A stretch of 64,000 bases of DNA. Source: Proteromonas lacertae. Its lineage: Eukaryota > Sar > Bigyra > Opalinata > Proteromonadidae. Below, piece by piece: positions 12,247 through 24,350 of the stretch. The notes under the pieces are model-generated. The model had not been told where the DNA came from, ran no database searches, and saw only the letters and a list, made by a program, of their open reading frames with translations. Each line of letters opens with the position of its first letter. Position 1 is the stretch's first letter. The DNA lies in assembly GCA_002245135.1 (NCBI GenBank), contig NGBS01000584.1, positions 62,001 through 126,000 of the forward strand, read 5' to 3'. Position numbers and translations under genes: made by a program.

Positions 12247-13510
12247 TTACATCATAAAATCAAGCATCAATGGATCAACAACTTCAGAATCAGAATCTGT
12301 ATCATAATCTCCATTATGACCAGTCGCTTTCCTCAGTTCAGAAGCAGTCATACTAATCTTCTTCATTGGATCTGTTACTTCACTTTGTATTATAGATGCC
12401 CTTTGTCTTGTAATCTTCTCCATTATTGGATCATATTTCTGATCAGTTTGACAGAATCTCTGTCTCTTCACAAATTCAGAATAATAATTAAAACACTTTT
12501 GACATACTTCTACTTCTTCAAATTGTTCTTTTTTACATCCCTTCAATAATTCAGGTTGTCTTAAATATCTACACTGTAATATATTATAATAAGGAATAAC
12601 ATATTTTCTTTTAGAAGCTCTAAGTACATCTGGAAATAATGTATTGTTGTTGGTATTTCCTTGTTTTTTACAAATATCTCCAGGACAATTAAACTTTACA
12701 GATTTTCTCTTTCGTGTAAATGTTTCTGGCAATTCTATTGGTCGACGGATTTGTGCTGTTTTTCCACAGTGTACTTCATCAGATAAAATTATTTCCTTTT
12801 CTTTCCATTCTTTAATAATCTGTTCAGTAGATTCTATTCATAAATATATTAAATAAATAATACTCTTTTTACTTCTAATCACATTCTCTTTCAATTCAAA
12901 ATCTTTAATTTCCAACATATACCAATTATTCTCACTAGTTTGAATATAATCAGCAATCACTGTATTAAATGAAAATCCTAATACATTTTCCATTTCACTT
13001 ACTAATACAGATAATGCTGATTTGGGAGTAATAAAGTCTTCATGTTTGGCAGTAATAATATCAAATGTATCAGGTTTACTAGTCTGTATATACCAACTAT
13101 CTACATCCTTTATATCAATTGGGTTCTTATTCTGTAATAAATAGGCTAATGGTTCTACTAAATTCTGTTTCCATATAATTCTTACAATCTCAGTTCTTGC
13201 TGAACATGGAATTAAGAAGTGTTGAATACATGAACCAGATTTTGTATTGTGTCTATATGTCTTTGAAATTATTTGCTTTGAATTAAATCTATATTAATAT
13301 TAATAATAATCATATGTAATTATACAAAAACTCTATTTCATTAGATTGAAAATCTGAAGATACTTCTTTATACACAGCAACTGGAAAACCTGGTGGATTC
13401 TTAGGCAATGATTGTATAAATGATTGAACAGCTGCACTTACTTCACCACCTGATACTAACTCTAATTTACTTAGCTCTTCAATATTCTTGTGTTTTTGTA
13501 ACATAAAACT

Positions 13511-13544
<34 letters not shown>

Positions 13545-14202
13545 TATACAACCACATATAAGGTACATTCAATGATTTATTCAAATAGTCAAATACAATT
13601 GTTTCAGGAATTCTCAATGCTGATGGACCTATTGGTATTTGTTGATAGAATCTGACTCCTGGCTTTATTGCTGTAGTATATTCAAATTTATAATCGAATA
13701 TTGGATGATGTGGTTTTTCACCATTTAATTCTTCTTCTGTAGGTGGATGAAGTAATAATGTTGGTTGGGATTTGTTTTCTGCTAAAAATTGTTTTGCTCT
13801 AGCTACTGTCTGCATAAATGATTCTTCATTTTCTGGATTTTTAGCCAAATTTCTATTTAATTAAAATAAAGAAATATGAAATACTTTTCTCTTTGTAATT
13901 TCTTTCTATCAACGTATCTAGAATTATATTTTTGTGACAATTCTCTATCTAAACGACGAGACTTTTGTAACATCAACGAAACGCCTGTTTTTCGATCATG
14001 TTCAAGCAAAACCTATTATTATCATGTTAAGCAATATACTTGTTGTGTTGCAGGATATAATTTGTCAGATTGATCATTATTTTGAAGTCTTTGTTCCATA
14101 TCCAATATTGCACAAGATGGATTCTATTTATGTATGCAATATATTTAAATATACATTTCTCAACTCCTTTTTCCACTTACGCAGTTCTATATCCATCGCC
14201 AT
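12247..14202 (-). CDS. Unrecognised conserved-looking protein of about 570 residues
   Basis: Exons from ATG at 14202 (MAMDIELRKWKKELRN) join through at least six GTAT...TAG introns of 27-40 nt into one open frame ending TAA at 12247-12249. The composition is ordinary, without low-complexity runs, which suggests a folded, conserved protein. Visible segments: a charged helical N-terminus (14202-13860), a region with PTLLLHPPTEEEL and FYQQIPIGPSALRIPETIVF (13840-13560), a middle part containing SWYIQTSKPD and NNWYMLEIKDFEL (13280-12870), and a Cys-containing C-terminal part with CPGDIC, CQKC and further single Cys (12690-12480) that might bind metal. The end is acidic. No transmembrane segment. 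I do not recognise the family. It is divergent from LARP7, starts about 70 bp apart, so the two may share a promoter. Confidence 0.8.
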
Positions 14203-14270
14203 TTTGTTTTGAAAATAAAACGATATTTGATCTCTCAAACTTTTTTTTCATTTTAGATTTTAAAATCTCA

Positions 14271-15285
14271 ATGTCATTCAATAAAAAAGAAATAAAAAAG
14301 GCAATAAAAGAACAAATTGAATTTTATTTCAGTGATAGTAATGTTTTAAAGGATAAATTCATATTGGAACAAATAAATAAAGATCCAAATGGTTGGGTTG
14401 ATTTGAAACTAATCGCAAACTTTAATAGAGTTAAACAATTATCTCAAAATATGGAATTAATTACTAAATCATTGAAACATTCACATATAATAGAATTGAG
14501 TGAAGATAAAACTAAATTGAGAAGAAAAAATCCATTACCTAAAGAAGATACAAGTGATAATAGAACGATCTACATAGAAAATTTAAAAGGAATATATGAT
14601 CACTTAACTATAAAAGCTCAATTTTCTAAATATGGTAAAGTAAATCTAGTTAGTCTTCCTCGATATAAAATTACTAAAGAATATAAAGGATTTGGATTTA
14701 TTGAATTTTCAACAGAAGAAGAATCAAAAGATGCATTAAAAGGAATAAACAAAAATGAAATGGGTGAAATAAAGGGAATGACAAAATTAGATTGGTTAAA
14801 AGTATAATAATATTATATAATATATTTATATTAAATATAAATAGAAAAAAGTAGAAGTGAAACAAGAAGTAGAAGAAATTAAAAAAAGAAAAAGAGATAC
14901 ATCAACCACAACAGTTGATAATATATCATTTACAAAAAATGTTTTAGTGAAAGTTAATAATATTCCTATCACAATGACAAGAAAGGAGATAAGAGATATA
15001 ATTGAAATGGCAACTCCAATATCTTATATTGATTATTTACCTCCAACAATAGAAGAAAGTAAAGATGAGGATAAGATAGATGATATCTTGACATTTGCTA
15101 TTATTAGATTTCCAAATTCTGATTGTTCAAATAAGGCAATTACTTATTTTAAGAATCATCCTCAGAAGTTAAAAGGTCATGAGTTATTGTTAAGTCAAAT
15201 TACTGGTGATGAAGAAAAAGAATATTGGATGAAAGTAGAGTCTTTAAGACAAGAAGCAAAGAAAAGAAAATTGAATAAGAAATAA
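14271..15285 (+). CDS. LARP7: La-related protein 7 (LARP7) family
   Basis: An RNA-binding protein of the La family that protects the 3' oligo(U) ends of specific Pol III RNAs: 7SK in animals, telomerase RNA in ciliates (p65) and fission yeast (Pof8). The order is La motif (about residues 8-90, IEFYFSDSNVLKDKFILEQI, with NGWVDLKLIANFNR), RRM1 (RTIYIENLKG...KGFGFIEFST), then after one intron (about 14804-14846) a charged linker and a C-terminal RRM-like domain (VLVKVNNIPITMTRKEIRDI...). The ending GDEEKEYWMKV is the LARP7-type tail that follows the C-terminal xRRM, which separates it from genuine La. Length about 325 residues is short for animal LARP7 but usual for compact protist genes. The start at 14271 was chosen because the La motif begins right after it; a longer upstream frame would be the leader. 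Confidence 0.83.
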
Positions 15286-15384
15286 TTAATTTTTGTGTGT
15301 TTGTGTATTTGTTTGTATGGTAAATAGTTTAGAAACTTCTCAACCAACATATAACAAAAATGAAACATAAATATATTCATCAAA

Positions 15385-16632
15385 TTAATTTTCTATTTCA
15401 TTTTTATATTTTTCTCTTATTAAATATTCTAATTCTTCTAACGATTTATCTACTCTATCTGTTATTTCAATATAATACTTATAAACATCAACTTCATTTC
15501 CACTTTTCATTTCTTCTTTATATCTTTCTTTTATATCATCAAAATGGACTTCATCTCCAACTTCTACAAACACTTTCTTTCCAAATTTTGGTATTACATC
15601 AATAACTAAATTATCAGGTCCTTGCGGAACTACCTATAATAATATTATTATTATTATAGAATATATATATAATACATTATTCATTCCAAGATGATATATA
15701 GGTATTAATATTGGTGGTGTTGGTGATTCTAAAATCAATCTACCTACACCCCATTTCAAAGGACCCATTCTTCTACCTGCTGGACTTTTGCGACCACTAT
15801 CAGTTATCCAACTACCATTTTCATCCTTTTTTAAATAACCACAATCCTATAATATATACATCAAAAATCAATTACTATACTTGATATATTCTTCCTTCTG
15901 GATAAATATGCAACCAATCGCCATATTTCGCTCTTTCAATAAATTCTGTGAATTGAACTTGATAAATACCACCTCCTCGCTGTATTGGCATTACTTTGCC
16001 AATTGAAAAAAAGGTTGAACGAAATTTTGAACTAAAACAAACATCTTCTGTTGCTAAAGTCCATTTTACAAGATGTGGTTGAAATAATACACTCATTCCC
16101 ATTATTGAGATTATTAATGGTTCATCTAACATCGATTCATGATTGGTTACTGTTATAAGAGGAATACCTGGAGGTCTATTGTGAATTAAATTAATTACTT
16201 TTTCATTTCCATTTCTAAGATATTATTATACAGTAAACTATACATTTTTACTCTTTCAATTACATGTAATATACGAGATGCTATTCCAACACACAATATT
16301 TCCAACATACTGTTAAAATATGTAAAGAAGAATAGAATATACGCAAAAATCCTGACACTCAGAGGATACTTCAAATAATCAACTGATGGCTGTACTGTCT
16401 CTCTGTATTGCAAAGGTCTATCAAGTAAAGGTACATGACGCATTTTGGAACTATAAGTAAATAATAAATAATATTTATACCCTCTCCACCAACAATAATA
16501 TAGTGATCCAACGGCAGAACTACAAACAATTACAGATCCTAAAATGTTCCTTTTTATAATAGCGTGTGATAATGCATTTTTGTTGTTTGTATTTGTTATA
16601 ACTCTTGAAAATTGATTCACTCTTCTAAACAT
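15385..16632 (-). CDS. TAFAZZIN: Tafazzin-like mitochondrial transacylase
   Basis: Remodels cardiolipin acyl chains in mitochondrial membranes. The N-terminal exon has a hydrophobic stretch (GSVIVCSSAVGSLYYCWW, about 16550) after an Arg-containing leader, and a second hydrophobic segment near 16340. After a 23-nt intron comes the acyltransferase motif NHESMLDEP (H-x4-D), then PIQRGGGIYQ...YGDWLHIYPEGRI, then WGVGRLILES and PIYHLGMNN, which are the diagnostic tafazzin blocks in the right order. The C-terminal exon is a charged helix ending at 15385. Introns at about 15610-15690, 15848-15881 and 16160-16182. Length about 370 residues is a little long because of the extra N-terminal hydrophobic segment. 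With the gamma-carbonic anhydrase it points to working respiratory mitochondria. Confidence 0.88.
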
Positions 16633-16754
16633 CTCCCAAAGAGAAATATTTTTTCATACTACCAAACCTTCTTCAAGCTCTTTTAAATATATCATGCAGT
16701 TTAATGGATCAACAGTAAAGAATAGAGATAGAATAATTAGACCATCGAATCAGA

Positions 16755-19700
16755 ATGCGGAATATGTGCCTAGATCGACCAAATACATACTTTGAAAATA
16801 CATTATTATCAAATCAAAACAGATTCAATATGAACAATGTATTTTAAAATAATTTTATTGAATAGATTAATAGATGGGATGCAGAACAAATTGCTTCAAA
16901 ACCTAAAACACCTTCAATTGTATAATCCAGTTTTTAATTTAATAGGTTTACCAACATACTACAGAAAAACCTACACTATCTCCATCATTTTTAGATAAGA
17001 TGAAAAGTTGCCAGGAGAAATGTGCATTATTAGAAAAGCAAATGAGAATAACAGAAAATGAAATAAAGATATTAAAAACTCATAAGCAAGACATTAATAA
17101 AATAATATCTAATACAGAACCAAAACTCTCACAACCTCTAATTACACAATCTCAACCAAATCGTTCAATTTCAGTTCCAAAACGAACTTCTCTTCCAATT
17201 ACTCAAACATCACCATCTTCTCCACCTTATGAAATTCAATCCAAACCATCTTCACTACCATCTACTGAAATTCAATCACAATCAAAGAGATCTTTTTCAA
17301 CTCCAAAGGTATTATCAACTCGAGTTACATCACAGTCATTATCACAAAGTGTAAAATCACCAATAGTACAAACAAATAATAATAATAAACTAAGTTTGAC
17401 TCAAAAACCAATCCCCATTCAAGATACTCCATTATATTTCAATAATAGTTATTTCAATACAAATATTGCATCACCACCACCTCCACCAAAGATATTACCA
17501 TTACCACCATCATCTAGTCGTTTATTACCATCTGATAAACCATTATTATCTATTCAACAAACACATACTCCTCCACTTCAATCATCACCATCTGATTCAA
17601 TTGAAAGATTAAGAAAAGAATTGAGAATAGTAAATGATGAAAAGAATGTATTAACTGAATCATTAAAACAACAGAATAATCAATTAATTAATGATAATAA
17701 AGAATTATCAATGCAAAACTCAAAATTAATAAAACAATATAAAAGTATTGAGGAAGAAATGAATAGAATAAAGAATGAAAGATCAGTATCAATCAATAAG
17801 AAAGAGATTGAAGAATTAAATGAGAAATACTTACAGTTACAAGAACAATATAACAAAAGTGAAATGGAGAAACAATCTATATCATTACACTCTAAAATAT
17901 TGGAAAGAAAATTAACAGAATATCAGAATAACAGTTATAATAATGTAAATACAAGTAATAGTAATATTTTACCAATAAAATATACATCTTCCAATTTAAA
18001 TATTACTATGAAAGATATTCCAAATATAATAACTGCCTTAACATCATCAGAATCATTGTTGGATATATTAAATCCAAATACTATTAATAGTCTACAAATA
18101 TCATCAATTAAACATACATTACATGTTTCTATACAATCTATAATATACTTAAAATCGATAATTGAGGATTATAATAATGATAAAAATGATGATAAAGATA
18201 ATTCCTTTTCACCAATTGATACAAGTGTATTATCTACTTCACCATTAAAGAATGATAAAGATAATAATAAAAATTCTGATTTAATGAATGAATATAATCA
18301 ATATAAACAAAAGACTCAAGCTGAGATTGATAACTATACAACCAAAATTCAGTTATTAGAATCATTAGTAAATAAGCAAAAACAAGATATAAAAGATAAT
18401 TTGGAGAAGTATCAGACAATAATTGATGGATTAGAAAAGAAGTGTGAAAACTTACATAAAGAGAATGAAGAATATATGCAATCATCCATAGAAAAAAGTG
18501 TAATAATTGTTGATAATAATAGTAATATACAACAACAAGAACAACAATTATCAGACACAATAACACAAGTAAAACACTTGGAGGAAGTTCAGAATTCATT
18601 GAATAAATTGAAGAATAAGATATTAGAGAAAGACAATAAAATAAAAACTTATGAAAAAGAAGTTGAATTGAAGAATAATCAGATAAAAGAGAAGAATGAT
18701 ATAATAGTGAAACTACAGTGTGAATTACAAAGTATTACAATTACACCAACTCCACGTTCAGTGAATGAAGGTGATGATGATAATGAAGTAGAAGTGAAAA
18801 TAACAGTGAAAGAAAGTGAAGAAACTGTTAAAAAGATGAAAGAATATGAAGAAAGAATAATGAATGAAGAAAAAGAAATAGCCAATTTGAAACAAGAAAT
18901 TGAAAAGATAGAAAATGAAAAACAGAAAGAAATCAATCAATTACAAAGTCATTGTGATAAATTAGATGAAGAAATAAGTGAAAAGATAGTAGAAATAGAA
19001 GAAAAAGATAAGAATATAAAGTCATTAGAACAACAAATGAACCAATTACAAATCAATAATCAAACCAAAATAGCTGAATTAACTCAATCATTATCAACAA
19101 AAGATTATACTATTAATAATTTAAAGAGTGAATTAGAAGCAATAAAGAAAGAAAATGATGAAATAATAGCATCATCATCCAATAATGAGAATGAAAATAA
19201 TAATATATTCAAACAACAATTATTATCAAAACAATCTGAAAATGAAAGATTGAGGAAAGAAATTGAGGATTTAAACAACAATTCAATTACAAAGATTGAA
19301 TATGAGGAGTATAAACAACAACAGAATGATAATATAAATGAATTACAGAATAATATTATAACAAAAGATAATGAATTAAATGAAATAAAGTCTAAATATA
19401 ATAAAATAGAAACCCAGTATAATAATCTAAATAAGATGATTGAACAGAAAGATGAAGTGATTGAAAATAGAAATAAAGAAATGAAAATATTAAAAGAATC
19501 TAATGATAATATGAAAAACGATTTTGAAAAAGAGAAAATGATTATTTCATCAAAATTAAATGAATATAAACAGTTGGAAATGTCTTTAAATGATAAAATA
19601 AAGAACAATGAAAATACAATAAAACAATTAACTCATACATTACATCAGAAGGAAATAGAAATGAAGAGTATTGCAACTAATATGGATTTGTTGAACAAAG

Positions 19701-20489
19701 ATAAAGAACAAAGAATATTATTACTAGAATCAGAAATAGAAAGAATAAACAAAGAAAACAATATAAATATAGAGAAAATAAGAGAAGAAAGTGCTGCCTT
19801 AACAAATGATAAAGACAATGAGATAAAAAACATGAAAAGTGAATTGAATATCTTAAGAAGTAGTTTAGAAAAATCTCCAAATAAAGATGAAGTAAAGAGG
19901 TTAAAAATGGAAATGAAAAGACAAAAAGACTTATTGGATCAATTAAAAGATCAGAACACTCAATATAAACAAAAAGTACAATCATTAACAGCTGAAAAAG
20001 ATGATTTAGCAAGTAAATATGAGAATGAAAGGAAGAATTCTCAATTTTTTAAGAATAACCAATCAGTTCAAGTTGATAAAGTGAAAAATGCAATGAAGTC
20101 ACAACAAGAAAATCAAATACAAGAATTAAATAAGAAATATGATATTGAGAAGAATGAATTAATCAAAAAATATGAAAATGAAAAGAATGAAATAGAAACA
20201 GAGAAACAAAAGTTGTTAATTCAATTACAACAACAACAACAACAAAGTGTAAAGAGTGATAGTTATGTAAATGATGAAAGAAAACAACTTCAACAAATCC
20301 AAGAGAAAGACAAACAGATTCAAATTCAACAACAATCAATTGATAAATACAAACATCAAATAGATGAATTATCAACAGTAATTATAAATCAAGAATCCAA
20401 TATAAATGAATTACAAACACAAATAAAGCAATTGAAGAATGATAATATTGAATTAGTAAAATCAATAGATATGATACAAAAACAGTCAC

Positions 20490-20522
<33 letters not shown>

Positions 20523-21265
20523 CACCAAAAGATTCAAGAAAAACCAAATCCTTAACCATATCAACAGATATAATTGAAGATTTGAATAATACTACTAAAC
20601 TTACACCACCAAAATCACCATTACAATCCCCACAAAGTACAAAATCATTAACATTTGAATTAAAGAATAAAAATGAATCTTTAACCCAACAAATAACTAA
20701 ATTAGAAGGTAAAAATATGATTGTGAATAAGAAAGTGAAGTTGTTAGAAGAAGAGAATAAGAAGTTGAAATTAGCAGCAGAGACATTGATGAATGAGAAA
20801 GATGAAGAATCAATGAAAATAATTGATTCACATAATATTGACTTAATGAACCAATTGGATAGATTAGAGATAGAAAATCAAGACTATCAACAGAAGATAA
20901 TTGAGAAGGAGAATATGTATAGTAGTATTAAGGGAGATTATGATAAGGTTGCTATGGATGTTGAACAGTTAAAGGCTATTAATCAGGAATTAGAGAATGA
21001 GATTGATAATTATAAGAAAGAGTTGATTGAGAAAGATAAAGCTGTGGATGATATTAATCTACAATTACAACACTATTTGGAGGAGATTAATATGTTGAAG
21101 AAGGAGTGTCAAGATAATAACAATACAATTGCTAACTTATCACAAGAACTCCAATCTACCAATAGATTGGGTATGAGTGAACTGGAAAATGATTATAATG
21201 TCTTGTTTGATGCTTATACTGATTTAAGACAAAGATTCGAGAACTTTTTAAATGGAAACAAGTAG
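16755..21265 (+). CDS. Very long coiled-coil protein, function unknown
   Basis: One exon from about 16950 to 21265 encodes over 1,420 residues; two small upstream exons joined by introns of about 26-27 nt put the likely ATG at 16755 (MRNMCLDRPNTYFEN), although the ATG at 17000 is also usable. The N-terminal 200 residues are Ser/Pro/Gln-rich with one PPPPPK run. From about 17590 to the end nearly everything is coiled coil rich in Glu, Lys, Asn and Gln, with short polyGln runs at about 20230 and 20495 and a breaker near 20590-20650 (TPPKSPLQSPQSTKS). The last 70 residues (YNVLFDAYTDLRQRFENFL) are the least repetitive and may be a small folded end. No membrane segment, no motor. Golgin-, rootletin- or centrosome-like scaffolds are all possible. 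Ends in TAG. Confidence 0.8.
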
Positions 21266-21805
21266 AAAATTATGTAAACAATGTATTTTAAAATATTATC
21301 TTTTTATTTTATAAATATTTGGTTTTTGAGAAAAAGATTTCAAATCTATTTTGAAAAAAAGAGTTTGATTTGAACCTTTGTTTTATAGACTAACATGTTG
21401 AAGAAAAAAGAAATTGTTGTATGAGCACATCTAGAAAAGTGCCTATAATAATAATTTTCAGTTAAATAATTTCTCATTTTCTTTTTATTCCTTTTGCTGC
21501 ATATTCTAAAGCTCAAACACTTGGCACAGGCGAATAATACTGTCAATACATGATATATAGATAAATCAAAAAAGGTCCTCAGTAATATCGATTGATTGAA
21601 GTTCATTTTTTGTTCTTAACTTCAGACAATACAAAATACACACATAATTACAATGAATAGGTAGACAGTAATAAACACAAAAATATTTCGAATATATCAA
21701 AACAACCAATAAAAAGAGGCATTAAAGCTTGATTCAATAACTGTCATCTTTTGATCCTTAAAATTTTCATTCAGTATATTTAAGTAGAGGATACTGTTTA
21801 AATAA
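21266..21805. other. Intergenic gap of about 540 bp
   Basis: AT-rich DNA between two plus-strand genes. A minus-strand open frame at 21346-21606 begins with a hydrophobic stretch, but I could not support it as a gene (see rejected items). No RNA gene was seen. Confidence 0.5.
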
Positions 21806-24299
21806 ATGGGTTGTTGTGCATCAGTATATACTTTAAGAATAAGATCTCTAGAAAACAGACGCTGTTGATGAAACTGTCAACACACCACAAGAAGGTATGG
21901 CTATATATCATTTTTCTACATTGTTTTATTTCTATAAATATATTCCATATCTATTTGGACTGTATTTTATCATAATTTAGATGAACAAGAACTTCCAGCC
22001 TCATCATTGCTATTCAAGCTGAAAACAGCATCAGACGAAGAAAAGTCTAAATATGCAGATAAACTATTGGAATTAATAAAGAAGAAAGGTATAAATTTTT
22101 TAATCTATGATAAAACATAGATCCAAGCTGTGCTACATTAGTAGACGATGAGAATTGCTCAGTTTTAATTGATAATTTAAGTTCAAATCAAACAACTGAT
22201 GTAAGACGAAAGATGTGTGAAATACTTGTAGCTTTAGGTGATTTAGATCGTATATTAGCAATAGTAATTTATATGTAATAGTCGGAAAAACAAAAGAATT
22301 TGTAAAGAAACACGATGGTAAGAAAGGATTAGATGGATGTATGACATCTGACAATGAGGAGTTAAAGAAATGTGCAAAAGAAGCATATGATAAACTAGTG
22401 GAGCTTACACCATTAGACCAATTAGAAGCGGAGAAGAATCCAGAAGAACAATTGAAAATAATAGAAAAACAAGTAAAAGAATTAGATTATGAAAAAGCCA
22501 AACCATTTTATGAGAAATTATCTCAGATTATTAAAGATAATGATAAAATAGATATATCTGAACAAACACTTGAATGTATAATTAAAGAAATAAAGAAGAA
22601 TAAAGAATCTAGACCAACCTTAGTTCCTATATTTTACAAACTATCAAATCAAGCCAAATATTTAGTTCCAATTATAAAGAATGATGGTTTAATTATATTA
22701 GTAACACAATTCAATACTGATAATAAAGATGAACATTTATATAAAGATATAGAGATTAATAATAATAATATATCTAAAGAATCTGGTGATATTTTATGCA
22801 ATACTGTTTCAGTTAAAGATGAAGGTAAAGATGAATTATGTAAAGGTGAAAATATGTCAATTATTGTGAAAGAATATAAGAATAATAATAAAGATACAGT
22901 TGATAATGCTATTAAAATAATTTGCAATATTCAGAGTAAAAGTATATATATATATATTATTGTATTAAATAGAGGATATATCTAAATCAATCGGTTTAAA
23001 ATTAGCCTTGGAATTCTACAAGAATGATGATGATAAGAAGCTACAAGAAATAGGAACAAAATGCTTATCAGAATTAGCAAAGAAAGAAGACCAAATTCCA
23101 GAATTTATTAGTATTGGAGCTATAACTGATATAATGGATGTATTTAAGAATAGCAAAGATTTTGATCGTAAAGTTAGTGCATGTTCAATTATCTTAGCTT
23201 TGTGTAATAGTAATAAATGTTTACCATATGTTATTAAAGATGGAGGATTGAAATTCTTATTGAATACTATTAAGATTGGTGATTTTAAGTTTGTTGATAG
23301 TGGTACTACTGCTAGTAATAAGAATCCAGATGATGATAGAAAGAATGAATTATCATCTGATAGTGAAAATGAAGAAACAGTAAAACCAAAGGAAGAAGAA
23401 GCAAAACCAATAGTTGAATCAAGAAAATCAAGTTCATCATCATCTGATAGTGATAGGCCAAAGGAAGAAGAAAAACCAAAGGAAGAAGAGTCAAAACCAG
23501 TAGTTGAATCAAGAAAATCAAGTACATCTTCAAGTGGAAAGTGAAAAACCAAAAGAGGAAGAAAAACCTAAGGAAGAAGAGTCAAAACCAGTCGTAGAAT
23601 CTCGAAAATCAAGTTCATCATCATCTGATAGTGACAAACCAAAAGAAGAAGAAAAACCTAAAGAAGAACCAAAACCAGCACAAACTAGAAGTAGATCCTC
23701 CTCATCATCATCCAGTGAGAGTGATAAACCAGTTGAAGAAGAAAAGCCAAAAGAAGAACCAGAACCAGCTCCAGCACCACCAACTGAAGAATCAAGAGAA
23801 AGATCAGGAAGTTCATCATCATCTTCATCATCCTCATCCAGTGATAGTGAAAAACCAAAGAAAGAAGATATAGAACCAACTGAATCAGGTAATCCAGATG
23901 CATTGAAGGAATTACATGATGCTGCTCGTAGTAGAAGTTCATCATCATCTTCTTCATCATCATCTAGTGATAGTGAAGCACCAGCAGAACCAGCTGCTGC
24001 TGCACCTCCACCACCAGCGAGAAAGGAAGAATCACCTAAACCAACTGAAGAAACAAGATCAAGATCATCCAGTAGTTCATCAAGTGATAGTGACAAACCA
24101 AATGAAGAAGAAAAACCTAAGGAAGAAGAGCCAAAGCCAGTTGTTGAATCAAGAAAATCAAGTACATCTTCAAGTGGAAGTGAAAAACCTAAAGAAGAAG
24201 AGCCAAAGCCAGTTGTTGAATCTCGAAAATCAAGTTCATCTTCAAGTGGAAGTGAAAAACCAAAAGAAGAAAAAAAAAAAAAGAGAATCAAAAAAAAAT

Positions 24300-24350
<51 letters not shown>

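Noticed and set aside
21346-21606. Minus-strand open frame with a hydrophobic start (MNFNQSILLRTFF...)
   Set aside because: Possible splice signals give only a very short peptide, the later part is random-looking, and no family is recognisable; too weak to annotate.
23530-24291. Long minus-strand open frame rich in Ser, Leu and Gly opposite the armadillo gene
   Set aside because: It is the antisense shadow of the Ser/Glu repeat; codon composition follows from the repeat, not from a protein.
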